Shown here piece after piece: positions 33,638 through 41,937 of a stretch of DNA of 64,000 nucleotides (position 1 is the first letter of the stretch; the number at the start of each line of letters is the position of its first letter). Under the pieces are notes generated by a model. The model was not told the origin of the DNA. It did not search any database and saw nothing but the letters and a program-made list of their open reading frames with translations. This DNA comes from Mucilaginibacter tolerans (lineage in GTDB: Bacteria; Bacteroidota; Bacteroidia; Sphingobacteriales; Sphingobacteriaceae). The DNA is taken from positions 1 to 64,000 of the forward strand of contig NZ_JAUMKB010000013.1 in assembly GCF_030519375.1 (NCBI RefSeq), written 5' to 3'. The translations under genes and the position numbers were made by a program.

Positions 33638-35869
33638 CTACTTCATTTCGGCCATAGCAGCCATTGACATGGGCTGCATATCTGTACTGAATTTCAGTCT
33701 CTTCAGATGTAATGCTGTTATCTTGCCGTTCTCTGTTATTTCCAGGAATTGATCGGGGTTTACTTTGTGAAGTTGCTGCACGGTGCTGCTGCCTGCCCAG
33801 CGAATCGCGATATCATCGATAATCGTTGCCCGGCCTATCCCTATTTCCTGCCTCAAGGGTGATGAACCAAAGCTGCCGCCAGAATTTACATCTCTATAAA
33901 CGTTTCTTTGCGCGCCATTCTCTGTAAAAGTGACCTTGATGCGAGAGCCAATAGCAGACCTGTTTGATTGCACACCAACCAGTTTTAAGCAAATCCAATT
34001 GTTGCTGTTTTGTCCCGGATTAAGGTATAGTGCGCTTTTATACGCATCACCTATGTACGCCCCGCCCATTTCGATGAAAATATCCTGTAGCCCGTTATTT
34101 CTAAAATCCGCGAAAGAAACCCCGTGGCCCTTCTGCAAATTTCCCGTGCGAGACGAACTGGTTACATCGGCAAATTTTTTGCCGCCTATATTTCTGAAAA
34201 GTTTATTGGGAATAAGTGACCCAAAATCCGGGTTGCCGGTTCCAAAATAAAGATCTGGATAGCCGTCATTGTCGATGTCACCAAAATTGCCCCCCATGCT
34301 GAACACCACTTTGTCCAGCCCTGCATTGTGCGTTACATTTGTAAACGTACCATCGCGGTTGTTTCTAAAAAGAAATATATTGCCGTCATCTGCTACTGGA
34401 GTACCCAAAGCCTCTAACGCAGCGTAATAGCCCAGGGTGTTACTAAAATTATAACTGCCAATCAATATATCAGGCCAGCCGTCATTATCGTAGTCAAAAA
34501 ACCAGGTTGTGAATGTATTTTGTTTAATATTAATGCCCGCTTTATCCGTAGCGTCTTCAAACTCTACATTCTTTCCTCCTTTGCCTTTATTTTTCAGCAA
34601 ATATTTCCTTCCACTCATAGTCGAAACGAAAATGTCGGGCCAACCATCGTTATTGTAATCTGCCGATGTTACACCTTTCACAAAATCGTTGATCCGGCAG
34701 TGAGCTTTTTGAGCCATTTCGGTAAAGGTACCATTGTGGTTATTCACATAAAGTGCCGACGGGTGATTGTTTTTACAGTTGGTTCCGCCATGGCTTTCCA
34801 TCCCGATAAAAATATCAAGCCAGCCATCGTTATTAAAATCGGCCCACACGGCAGTTTGGGTAGGCTCCATAAACTTTAAACCGGCTGCGAAGGTTACGTC
34901 AGTAAACGTACCGTTGCCGTTGTTTTTAAGTAAAGAACTCGGCTGGTTGCCAAAACCTTCCCGAAGCCAGCCTCCCCGCATAATAAAAATATCGGGACGC
35001 CCATCGTTGTTATAATCGGTTTGCTCAATATTGAGTCCACCAACCATATCCTGTAAGCCACTTTGAGCAGTGCGGTCGCTAAAGGTACCGTCCCGGTTAT
35101 TATGAAAATAATGCATGTGATCCTGAAGATCCATACCTGACGTAATGATGTCTAAATAGCCGTCGCCATCGAAATCGTCGACTATGGAGCCGCCAGCCCT
35201 GCTATTCAGGTTAATCCCAACGTTCGCCGCTACATCCGTAAATGGCTTTACCTTGTACGGCCCATCGTCAACATTTAAATTGGGGATCAGATATTGTGCA
35301 GGAACTTGCGACGGATAACGGCCCAATGTCATATAGGCTATATTTAGTAACCAGCGGGATTGGAGATCGTGAGAATTACTTTTCAAAATCTTCTCCAGCG
35401 TTTCAATAGCTTTTTGCGATCCGGTTTGAAGTTGATGTATCCCCGGCCCTTTAATAGGGAATATGCATGACGCGCCGTTATGATTAAGCATACAATTACT
35501 GCGTTCTCCTAAACGCATATAAGCAATAGCCTGATCAGGCATTATATCCACGGTACTCAAGTAGCCCGGCAGCTTTGAAATTTTTGTATATATATCAACA
35601 GCCTTTTGTTCATGGCCTTCCTGCAATTCAAATAGTGCTTTTTTTGACAGTAATTGAACATCATAGTTTGGCGAATCAATTTTTAACGTCGAATCGATGG
35701 CTGCAAGCCGGGCATCTGAACTAAAAACATTTTGCTGGTTATAATTTCGTTTCCTGAGCTGTTGCAACAGATCTGCCATTTTCATTGGCGAATGTGGTTT
35801 ACATGACACTATTAACCCACAAATACCTGCGACAAGAAATATCATCAATATTCTATAATTCGAGGACAC
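33638..35869 (-). CDS. TPR plus FG-GAP/ASPIC-UnbV lipoprotein with Met-rich tail
   Basis: This 743-residue lipoprotein (lipobox LIVSC) has helical, TPR-like sequence at about 30-190. It then has an FG-GAP propeller with Ca-loops DFDGDGYLD, DYNNDGRPD, DFNNDGWLD, DYNNDGWPD, DYDNDGWPD and DIDNDGYPD and a degenerate DFRNNGLQD. A C-terminal ASPIC/UnbV domain follows at about 625-720. The final residues, MQPMSMAAMAEMK, are unusually Met-rich. It is likely surface-exposed or periplasmic. It points away from the GH43 gene, sharing a 234-bp intergenic region with it. Function is unknown; such proteins are frequent in sphingobacterial polysaccharide loci. Confidence 0.85.
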   Translation of the reverse strand: MSSNYRILMIFLVAGICGLIVSCKPHSPMKMADLLQQLRKRNYNQQNVFSSDARLAAIDSTLKIDSPNYDVQLLSKKALFELQEGHEQKAVDIYTKISKLPGYLSTVDIMPDQAIAYMRLGERSNCMLNHNGASCIFPIKGPGIHQLQTGSQKAIETLEKILKSNSHDLQSRWLLNIAYMTLGRYPSQVPAQYLIPNLNVDDGPYKVKPFTDVAANVGINLNSRAGGSIVDDFDGDGYLDIITSGMDLQDHMHYFHNNRDGTFSDRTAQSGLQDMVGGLNIEQTDYNNDGRPDIFIMRGGWLREGFGNQPSSLLKNNGNGTFTDVTFAAGLKFMEPTQTAVWADFNNDGWLDIFIGMESHGGTNCKNNHPSALYVNNHNGTFTEMAQKAHCRINDFVKGVTSADYNNDGWPDIFVSTMSGRKYLLKNKGKGGKNVEFEDATDKAGINIKQNTFTTWFFDYDNDGWPDILIGSYNFSNTLGYYAALEALGTPVADDGNIFLFRNNRDGTFTNVTHNAGLDKVVFSMGGNFGDIDNDGYPDLYFGTGNPDFGSLIPNKLFRNIGGKKFADVTSSSRTGNLQKGHGVSFADFRNNGLQDIFIEMGGAYIGDAYKSALYLNPGQNSNNWICLKLVGVQSNRSAIGSRIKVTFTENGAQRNVYRDVNSGGSFGSSPLRQEIGIGRATIIDDIAIRWAGSSTVQQLHKVNPDQFLEITENGKITALHLKRLKFSTDMQPMSMAAMAEMK

Positions 35870-35939
35870 GATAATTGATTTAAAAATGGAAGCGGATACC
35901 TAATTAAACAAATGTAAAAAGAGGCGGAATCCTAAAACA

Positions 35940-35949
35940 CAACATTTGT
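35940..35949 (-). promoter_or_regulatory. Shared xylan-locus motif, site 2 (ACAAATGTTG)
   Basis: ACAAATGTTG on the minus strand, inside the same 12-mer as site 1. It lies 71 bp upstream of the leftward FG-GAP gene and 155 bp upstream of the rightward GH43, so one site could serve both. Confidence 0.4.
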
Positions 35950-36103
35950 CTATATTCATATAACATCTGAATAAAGCAACTGAACATATGAGTTATATAT
36001 ATACACAAACGTGCATAAAGAGGACCTCGATCCGCGTTATCTTCGTCCACAGGCAAAGCTTAAAAACCTAAGTGTTTCAATCAATTTTAAATAAGCCCCA
36101 ATA

Positions 36104-37183
36104 ATGAAGAAGACCATTTTAAAGATGACCATTCTGACCGTCGTGTCAACGCTCTTGGTAAATCCGTTAATTGCGCAGAAAAACGGCAGCAAAATTAAAT
36201 ATCTTAATCCCCCGCTCATTAAAAATATCTACACGGCAGATCCGTCTGCACATGTGTTTCAAGGGAAAATTTACATCTATCCCTCTCATGACATTGACGC
36301 CGGCGTACCCGAAAATGATAACGGTGACCACTTTGCAATGCGTGATTATCATATACTTTCGCTTGACCAAATAGGCGGAAAAGTTACAGACCACGGCGTT
36401 GCACTGGATATTAAAAACATACCATGGGTTGGCAAACAGTTATGGGCGCCTGATGCTGCTTACAAAGATGGCCGGTACTTCCTTTATTTCCCGGCAAAGA
36501 ACAAAGATGGCGTTTTTCAAATAGGATGTGCAACATCCAATAAGCCCGCAGGGCCGTTTAAGGCAAACCCTCGTCCTATTACAGGAAGCTATAGTATCGA
36601 TCCTGCTGTATTTATCGATGATGATGGCACCGCTTACATGTATTTTGGGGGTATCTGGGGAGGGCAGCTTCAGCGGTGGCAGACCGGAAAATATGAGTCC
36701 AGCGGGTCAAAAACAGATCTCCATAAAGACAAGGCACCGGCAATCAGTTGCAGGGTAGCTAAATTGGATAAAAGCATGATGGAGTTTGATGGAAAAGTGC
36801 AAAATGCACTTATAATAGATAGCGCAGGACATCAATTATTGGGAGGGGATCATGACCGCCGCTTTTTTGAAGGCTCATGGATGCATAAATATAATGGGAA
36901 ATATTACCTTACTTATTCCACCGGGGACACGCACTTTCTTGCTTATGCTATCGGCTCCAGCCCTATGGGCCCCTTTGTATACGCCGGACACTTTATGCAA
37001 CCTGTGCAAGGATGGACAACACATCACTCTATTATTAAATTCAACAATAACTGGTACATATTCTATCATGACACAGAACTTTCAGGCAAAACAAACCTGA
37101 GGAATATTAAGGTCACCGAACTGCATCATTTAAGTAATGGTAAAATAGAAATGATCAATACTTACACAAAATCGGGTAAGTAA
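36104..37183 (+). CDS. GH43 beta-xylosidase / alpha-L-arabinofuranosidase
   Basis: This 359-residue enzyme has a signal peptide (1-24) and a single five-bladed GH43 propeller. The catalytic triad is visible: Asp46 (general base, YTADPSAHV), Asp166 (pKa modulator, GSYSIDPAVFIDDDG) and Glu256 (acid, FFEGSWMHKYNGKYYLTYS). The FGGIWGGQLQRW segment after the second Asp may indicate a GH43 xylosidase subfamily, but this is from memory. No carbohydrate-binding module is attached. It probably trims xylose or arabinose from oligosaccharides in the periplasm. It is transcribed alone, rightward, and converges on GH95. Confidence 0.9.
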   Translation: MKKTILKMTILTVVSTLLVNPLIAQKNGSKIKYLNPPLIKNIYTADPSAHVFQGKIYIYPSHDIDAGVPENDNGDHFAMRDYHILSLDQIGGKVTDHGVALDIKNIPWVGKQLWAPDAAYKDGRYFLYFPAKNKDGVFQIGCATSNKPAGPFKANPRPITGSYSIDPAVFIDDDGTAYMYFGGIWGGQLQRWQTGKYESSGSKTDLHKDKAPAISCRVAKLDKSMMEFDGKVQNALIIDSAGHQLLGGDHDRRFFEGSWMHKYNGKYYLTYSTGDTHFLAYAIGSSPMGPFVYAGHFMQPVQGWTTHHSIIKFNNNWYIFYHDTELSGKTNLRNIKVTELHHLSNGKIEMINTYTKSGK

Positions 37184-37271
37184 ACTAAATAAAAGGGGGA
37201 GTAGCAGCAGCCGAATCAAATCGTTGCGGTTGCTACCACTTCCTCTTCTGGTCTTATTAAATTCTTAAATA

Positions 37272-39761
37272 TCAGTTGCTAATGACATACGTATCACCCG
37301 GACGTGTCGGCATATCGTACACCCAGGTTTTGGTTAGGTTGGCTGTAATATTTTTGTCGCTACTTTTTATGATCGGCTTTTTTAAGTTCATCACCTGGTA
37401 AAAGCGGTTTTTGTTGATACCATTTGCTGCTGTTAGCAATTTGCTATTGATCTGTTGATTAAAACGTAGCCTGCAGTTTCCGCCAAGTGCGGAGTGTATA
37501 GTCAGTTTTTTGATTTTGTGGTTAGCCCATTTCATGTCAATTTTAAAGCCACCCCTAGCCATTAATCCTGAGATACTGCCATCCTTCCACTCATCAGGCA
37601 ATGCCGGCAACAGGTAGATCGCACCGTCATGACTTTGTAAAAGCATTTCTGCTATCCCTGAGGTGCAGCCAAAATTACCATCGATCTGGAAGGGCGGATG
37701 CGCATCAAATAAATTAGGATAAGTGCCGCCGGAGTTTCCATCTACAGGTCTTATCTGATCCTTAATAAGTTTGTAGGCATGCTTGCCATCTAACAGTCGT
37801 GCCCACAGATTGATCTTCCACGCCATGGACCATCCGGTTGATACATCACCACGATAAATAAGCGAGTTTTTTACGGCGGCAAAAAGTTGCGGTTGCGTAA
37901 AAGGAGATATTTGGTTACCCGGAAATAAACCATACAAGTGGGAAACATGGCGATGGTGGTCGTCGGTGCGGTCAAAATCCTCCAGCCATTCTTGTAACTG
38001 GCCATATTTGCCAATTTGCATTGGAGGTAATTGGCTGCGGTAGTTCGAGAGGCTATCGGCAAAAGCGTTATCGACATGCAGTTCGGCGGCGGCCCTGATA
38101 ACAGCAGTAAACAAGCCATAAACCAGTTGGTTATCCATCGTAGCGCCTGCAGTTACTGAAACTTGATTTTTACCCTCGATATATTCATGCTCAGGCGATA
38201 TTGAAGGTGACACTATCAACCAGCCATGCTCAGGTTCTTTTTGCAGGGCATCAATATAATATTCAGCAGCCCCCTTCATTATCGGGTAATATGCTTTTAG
38301 GAATTTCTTGTCGCCCGAATATAAATAGTGCTCCCAGAGATGTTGGCAAAGCCATGCGTTTGATGTCGGCCACAATCCCCAAAAGGGGCCATCCACTATC
38401 CCCGTTATCCGCCAGATATCGGTATTGTGATGTAATACCCATCCACGTGCTCCGTACATGGTTTTTGCAGTAGGCGAGCCGGTAACAGACAGATCGCCGA
38501 CCATGTGAAATAGCGGAGTACTTAATTCTGCTAGCTGGGTTATTTCACTTGGCCAATAATTCATTTCGGTGTTTATATTAACCGTGTATTTACTATCCCA
38601 TGGGCCTTTAACCTCGCCATTCCAGATACCCTGCAAATTGGCCGGTTGTGATCCCGGTTGAGATGAACAGATCAACAGATAACGACCGTATTGAAAATAT
38701 AATTCGGCTAACTGCGAATCATTATCGTGTGAAAAATTTTGGACGCGGACATCTGTGGGCTGGTTTGCTGCGTTATGCTTGCCAAGATCGAGTTTAACCC
38801 TATCGAAATAAGAGCGGTAAAAACGGATGCTTTTATTTAGCAACTCATCGAAGTTATGTTGATAAGCTTTATGCAAAATATCTTCGGCCCGGTTCATTGA
38901 ATTCGCCGAGACATCATGATAGTTTACAAAATTGGTGGCCATCGAAAGATAGATGAGGGCAGTATCAGCATTTGCAATAGTTACGCCCGACGTATCCGCA
39001 AAGCATTTTCCTCCTGAGTTTTTAACCCTGGTAAGCACACTATATTTAATCTGTCCTTTTTGGCCCTCGTGGTCGCTGCCCTCGCCGGATAAAACCAACG
39101 TTTCTTTTTCATTTACTGTAACCGAGGATTTTAGAGGGCTTTGAAGTTTTAATTTGCAGCTAATCATACCGCGTTTATTAGCCGTAAGCCTGGCCATAAG
39201 CACGTTGCTCCCAAACGATGTGAAATATTCCCGTTTATAATTAACTCCGTTTAAAGTATACCTTACAACAGCCGTAGCATTAGCAATATCCAGATCACGA
39301 TAGTAGTTACTGACACTGTCTGTCCCAGGGAAGTTGATATATAGATTACCGGCAAGTTGGTATGGCATGCCACTGTTGCCTTTTGGCCCAAGTTTGCTGT
39401 TGGCCAATTCTTGCGCTTGCGCATACTTTTTCTCCGCAAGCAAGGCCCTCACCTGATTAATGTATGGCCTCGCGCCTGAATCAATTGTATTATTGGGGCC
39501 ACCTCCCCATATGGTTGATTCATTGAGTTGAATACGTTCGTTTTGTATATTGCCAAACAACATGCCGCCTATAAAACCGTTTCCAAGCGGCAAGGCTTCA
39601 TTCCAGTTTTTAGCAGGTTTGTTATACCACAATTTATATCGACCACGGTCGTAATGCTCACCTGTTTTTTCACCGGCATGATTTTTTTGTGCTTGTACCG
39701 ATGACGATATCAATAATGTCACAGCAAAAATCTTCGCCTTTTTGTAAAATGATCCTGTCAT
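37272..39761 (-). CDS. GH95 alpha-L-fucosidase / alpha-L-galactosidase
   Basis: This 829-residue secreted enzyme (signal peptide ending VQAQ) shows GH95 landmarks: LPLGNGFIGGMLFGN and NESTIWGGGPNN near the N terminus, and GIWNGEVKGPWDSKYTVNIN and MNYWPSEITQLAEL in the (alpha/alpha)6 barrel. GWSMAWKINLWARLLDG and FQIDGNFGCTSGIAEMLLQS lie toward the end. GH95 enzymes remove terminal alpha-1,2-L-fucose or alpha-L-galactose. Galactose-decorated glucuronoarabinoxylans carry L-galactose, and a GH95 L-galactosidase is known from a B. ovatus xylan locus. That activity suits the setting. It is the last gene of a six-gene leftward operon, 20 bp after GH10. Confidence 0.93.
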   Translation of the reverse strand: MTGSFYKKAKIFAVTLLISSSVQAQKNHAGEKTGEHYDRGRYKLWYNKPAKNWNEALPLGNGFIGGMLFGNIQNERIQLNESTIWGGGPNNTIDSGARPYINQVRALLAEKKYAQAQELANSKLGPKGNSGMPYQLAGNLYINFPGTDSVSNYYRDLDIANATAVVRYTLNGVNYKREYFTSFGSNVLMARLTANKRGMISCKLKLQSPLKSSVTVNEKETLVLSGEGSDHEGQKGQIKYSVLTRVKNSGGKCFADTSGVTIANADTALIYLSMATNFVNYHDVSANSMNRAEDILHKAYQHNFDELLNKSIRFYRSYFDRVKLDLGKHNAANQPTDVRVQNFSHDNDSQLAELYFQYGRYLLICSSQPGSQPANLQGIWNGEVKGPWDSKYTVNINTEMNYWPSEITQLAELSTPLFHMVGDLSVTGSPTAKTMYGARGWVLHHNTDIWRITGIVDGPFWGLWPTSNAWLCQHLWEHYLYSGDKKFLKAYYPIMKGAAEYYIDALQKEPEHGWLIVSPSISPEHEYIEGKNQVSVTAGATMDNQLVYGLFTAVIRAAAELHVDNAFADSLSNYRSQLPPMQIGKYGQLQEWLEDFDRTDDHHRHVSHLYGLFPGNQISPFTQPQLFAAVKNSLIYRGDVSTGWSMAWKINLWARLLDGKHAYKLIKDQIRPVDGNSGGTYPNLFDAHPPFQIDGNFGCTSGIAEMLLQSHDGAIYLLPALPDEWKDGSISGLMARGGFKIDMKWANHKIKKLTIHSALGGNCRLRFNQQINSKLLTAANGINKNRFYQVMNLKKPIIKSSDKNITANLTKTWVYDMPTRPGDTYVISN

Positions 39762-39781
39762 ATATTTCGGTTTGGAGTTAC

Positions 39782-40993
39782 TTAAAAATTAACAACAGAC
39801 CAATAGGCCTTTTTGCGTTGTCTGTTTTCATCAAACAATAATGGGTAGGCTTTTCTAACTTCGCGGGGCGTATTCACGCCTGCTGCAGCCCCGCCCGTTA
39901 ATCCACCGCCTCTCCAGTCCAGCCAGCTTGACCGGTCAGACACGTTCCAGAATGTAACGTTTGTTATAAAGTGCCTATACTGCCTAAATATATCAAAAGC
40001 CATTTTGTATTGTGCAATTTGTTTGGCTTCCACTTCAGGGGTGTAACCCGCTTCAGGTGTTGGCATCGCCCCGCCAGCTGCAGGCGCTGTGCCGGGCGCG
40101 GGTGTTGATTTGGGCAGGCGTATGGTAATATCCATTTCCGTAAATTGGACCTTTAAACCCAATGAGGTCACTTCGTCAAGGGCTTTACGCAAATCGTTGG
40201 GGGATGGATCGTTCAGTTTCCAATGAGCCTGCATGCCAACGCCATCAATAGGCACGTGGTCTTCTATTAATTTCTTCAGCAACTTATATATTTTCTCTCT
40301 TTTTACCGGATGTTCGCTATTATAGTCATTGTAATATAACTTGGCATCCGGGTCGGCTTCATGCGCATATCTGAAGGCGGCCTCTATAAAATCAGGGCCA
40401 TTGCATATTTTGTACCAATTGCTTTTTCGATAAATTTGCGTGGTATCATCACCGTCATCAACAGCCTCATTCACCACGTCCCAGGCATAAATTTTACCTT
40501 TATATCTTCCTGCTACAGTAAAAATATGATTCTTTAAGCGTTGTAAGAGCAATTCTTTAGTAACCGGCTCTCCATTTGGCCCTTTAAACATCCAGGCTGC
40601 TTCCTGATTATGCCAGCATAAATTGTGGCCGCGTATTTTAATATGATGGCTTGTTGCAAAATCAACTATTTCATCGGCATTTTTCCAATTATAAACGTTT
40701 TCAGATGGGTGTATCGGCCCCATCTTCATATCATTCTCGGGTGTTACACTGTTAAATTCCTTCACAATTAATGCCGAATCGGGACCATGCAGGGAAGCCA
40801 TGCTCACTGCCACACCTATCGGGAAATAATCTCTATAGTAATCTTTTAGACCTTTATCTGGATTGATCAAAGTAGTAGTAGATGATGTTACCTGATGCTT
40901 GGGCGTGCATTGCACAAACGATAAAGCCATAAGCGCAATTGTCAGGAACAACAGGCCTGAACTCGCTTTTTTTGCCACAGTAGAAAAATCCAT
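39782..40993 (-). CDS. GH10 endo-1,4-beta-xylanase
   Basis: This 403-residue lipoprotein (lipobox SFVQC, Cys29) has a GH10 (beta/alpha)8 barrel. Acid/base Glu176 is in YAWDVVNEAVDD and nucleophile Glu286 in VQFTEMDIT. NSVTPENDMKMGPIHP and GHNLCWHNQ supply substrate-binding residues, and FWNVSDRSSWLDW is near the C terminus. It cuts the xylan backbone internally. An Ala/Pro/Gly-rich insertion at about 293-320 follows the nucleophile strand, where family members have a short loop. No binding module is present. The lipidated N terminus suggests attachment to the outer membrane. It lies between the CE6-like esterase and GH95 genes in the operon. Confidence 0.96.
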   Translation of the reverse strand: MDFSTVAKKASSGLLFLTIALMALSFVQCTPKHQVTSSTTTLINPDKGLKDYYRDYFPIGVAVSMASLHGPDSALIVKEFNSVTPENDMKMGPIHPSENVYNWKNADEIVDFATSHHIKIRGHNLCWHNQEAAWMFKGPNGEPVTKELLLQRLKNHIFTVAGRYKGKIYAWDVVNEAVDDGDDTTQIYRKSNWYKICNGPDFIEAAFRYAHEADPDAKLYYNDYNSEHPVKREKIYKLLKKLIEDHVPIDGVGMQAHWKLNDPSPNDLRKALDEVTSLGLKVQFTEMDITIRLPKSTPAPGTAPAAGGAMPTPEAGYTPEVEAKQIAQYKMAFDIFRQYRHFITNVTFWNVSDRSSWLDWRGGGLTGGAAAGVNTPREVRKAYPLLFDENRQRKKAYWSVVNF

Positions 40994-41039
40994 ATTTGTT
41001 AACGGTTTATTTTATAGGTATTTAACGATGTATATCCAG

Positions 41040-41924
41040 CTACCGCGTTATTGTATTAACAGACGAAAGTTCAGGCTTATTGATTTCACTAACCTTATAA
41101 CCCAATAATGAGAGCATTGTCTCACCATATCTTCTTCCTAACAACCTGTACCCTTCTGCAGTAAAATGCAGATGATCGGCAGAACAGGGGCATCCTGCTG
41201 AAGAAATAACATAGGAGTTAGGAATGGTTTGAGGCAGTGTCGCTATAATTTTGTTCATGCTTGCGCAAACACCGTTCTGGTCGGCATTTACCACCTCGCC
41301 TGCAAGTAAGGGTACCTTTTTTGGCTTTAGCTTTAGGTCTTTCATCAAATTATCGTAAACGCCTTTTACTTTTTGGGTCCATAACGTATCATTAGTGTTG
41401 GATTCTCCCTGCTGCAACAATACCCCTTTAATCACCCCCGACTTTTGCGCTAATTTGGCAAGTGCTAATAATCGCTCGTATGGGTTACCGCCGTATTCAG
41501 CTACTATATTTTTCATCCAAACCGGGGCCGTTGCAAGGTATGATTGATAGCTGTTCGTTTCAAAAACCTCAATTTTTGCGCCGGCAACGGAAACGTTAAT
41601 TATGCCAATCTTTATTTTTCCCGGAAGGTTAGCCAACAGCGTCCTGCCAAAATAATCGGCTGGGGTTAAACCTGTTCCGCACCGCACCAATGGCGGTATA
41701 GCCGTGTACCAATTGTCTTTTGTCCTGCCTCTGCCGGCACAATCAACAGCTTGCAATACCTGAAACCTGCTGTCAACGCCAATGGTGTCCTGAGCCTGAA
41801 CTCTTGCATTTCCCTCCATGTTTGATTGACCAAAGCAGATAAATATGTAAAACTTCTTATCCTCCGAAAAACTTTTCATGGCCAACAAAGTCAGGCAAAC
41901 CGCCGCTATGAGTCTAAGTTTCAT
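41040..41924 (-). CDS. SGNH acetyl(xylan) esterase, CE6/sialate O-acetylesterase-like
   Basis: This 294-residue secreted protein (signal peptide 1-20) belongs to the SASA/CE6 group of SGNH hydrolases. FICFGQSNMEGNAR carries the catalytic Ser, GVLLQQGESNTND holds the oxyanion Asn region, and DHLHFTAEGYRLLG has the Asp-x-x-His pair. In a xylan operon the likely task is removing O-acetyl groups from xylose, giving the GH10 and GH8 enzymes access. Sialate deacetylation is less likely here because no sialidase genes are present. It is closely packed between the double esterase (13 bp) and GH10 (46 bp). Confidence 0.87.
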   Translation of the reverse strand: MKLRLIAAVCLTLLAMKSFSEDKKFYIFICFGQSNMEGNARVQAQDTIGVDSRFQVLQAVDCAGRGRTKDNWYTAIPPLVRCGTGLTPADYFGRTLLANLPGKIKIGIINVSVAGAKIEVFETNSYQSYLATAPVWMKNIVAEYGGNPYERLLALAKLAQKSGVIKGVLLQQGESNTNDTLWTQKVKGVYDNLMKDLKLKPKKVPLLAGEVVNADQNGVCASMNKIIATLPQTIPNSYVISSAGCPCSADHLHFTAEGYRLLGRRYGETMLSLLGYKVSEINKPELSSVNTITR

Positions 41925-41937
41925 TTTATCGGAAATT

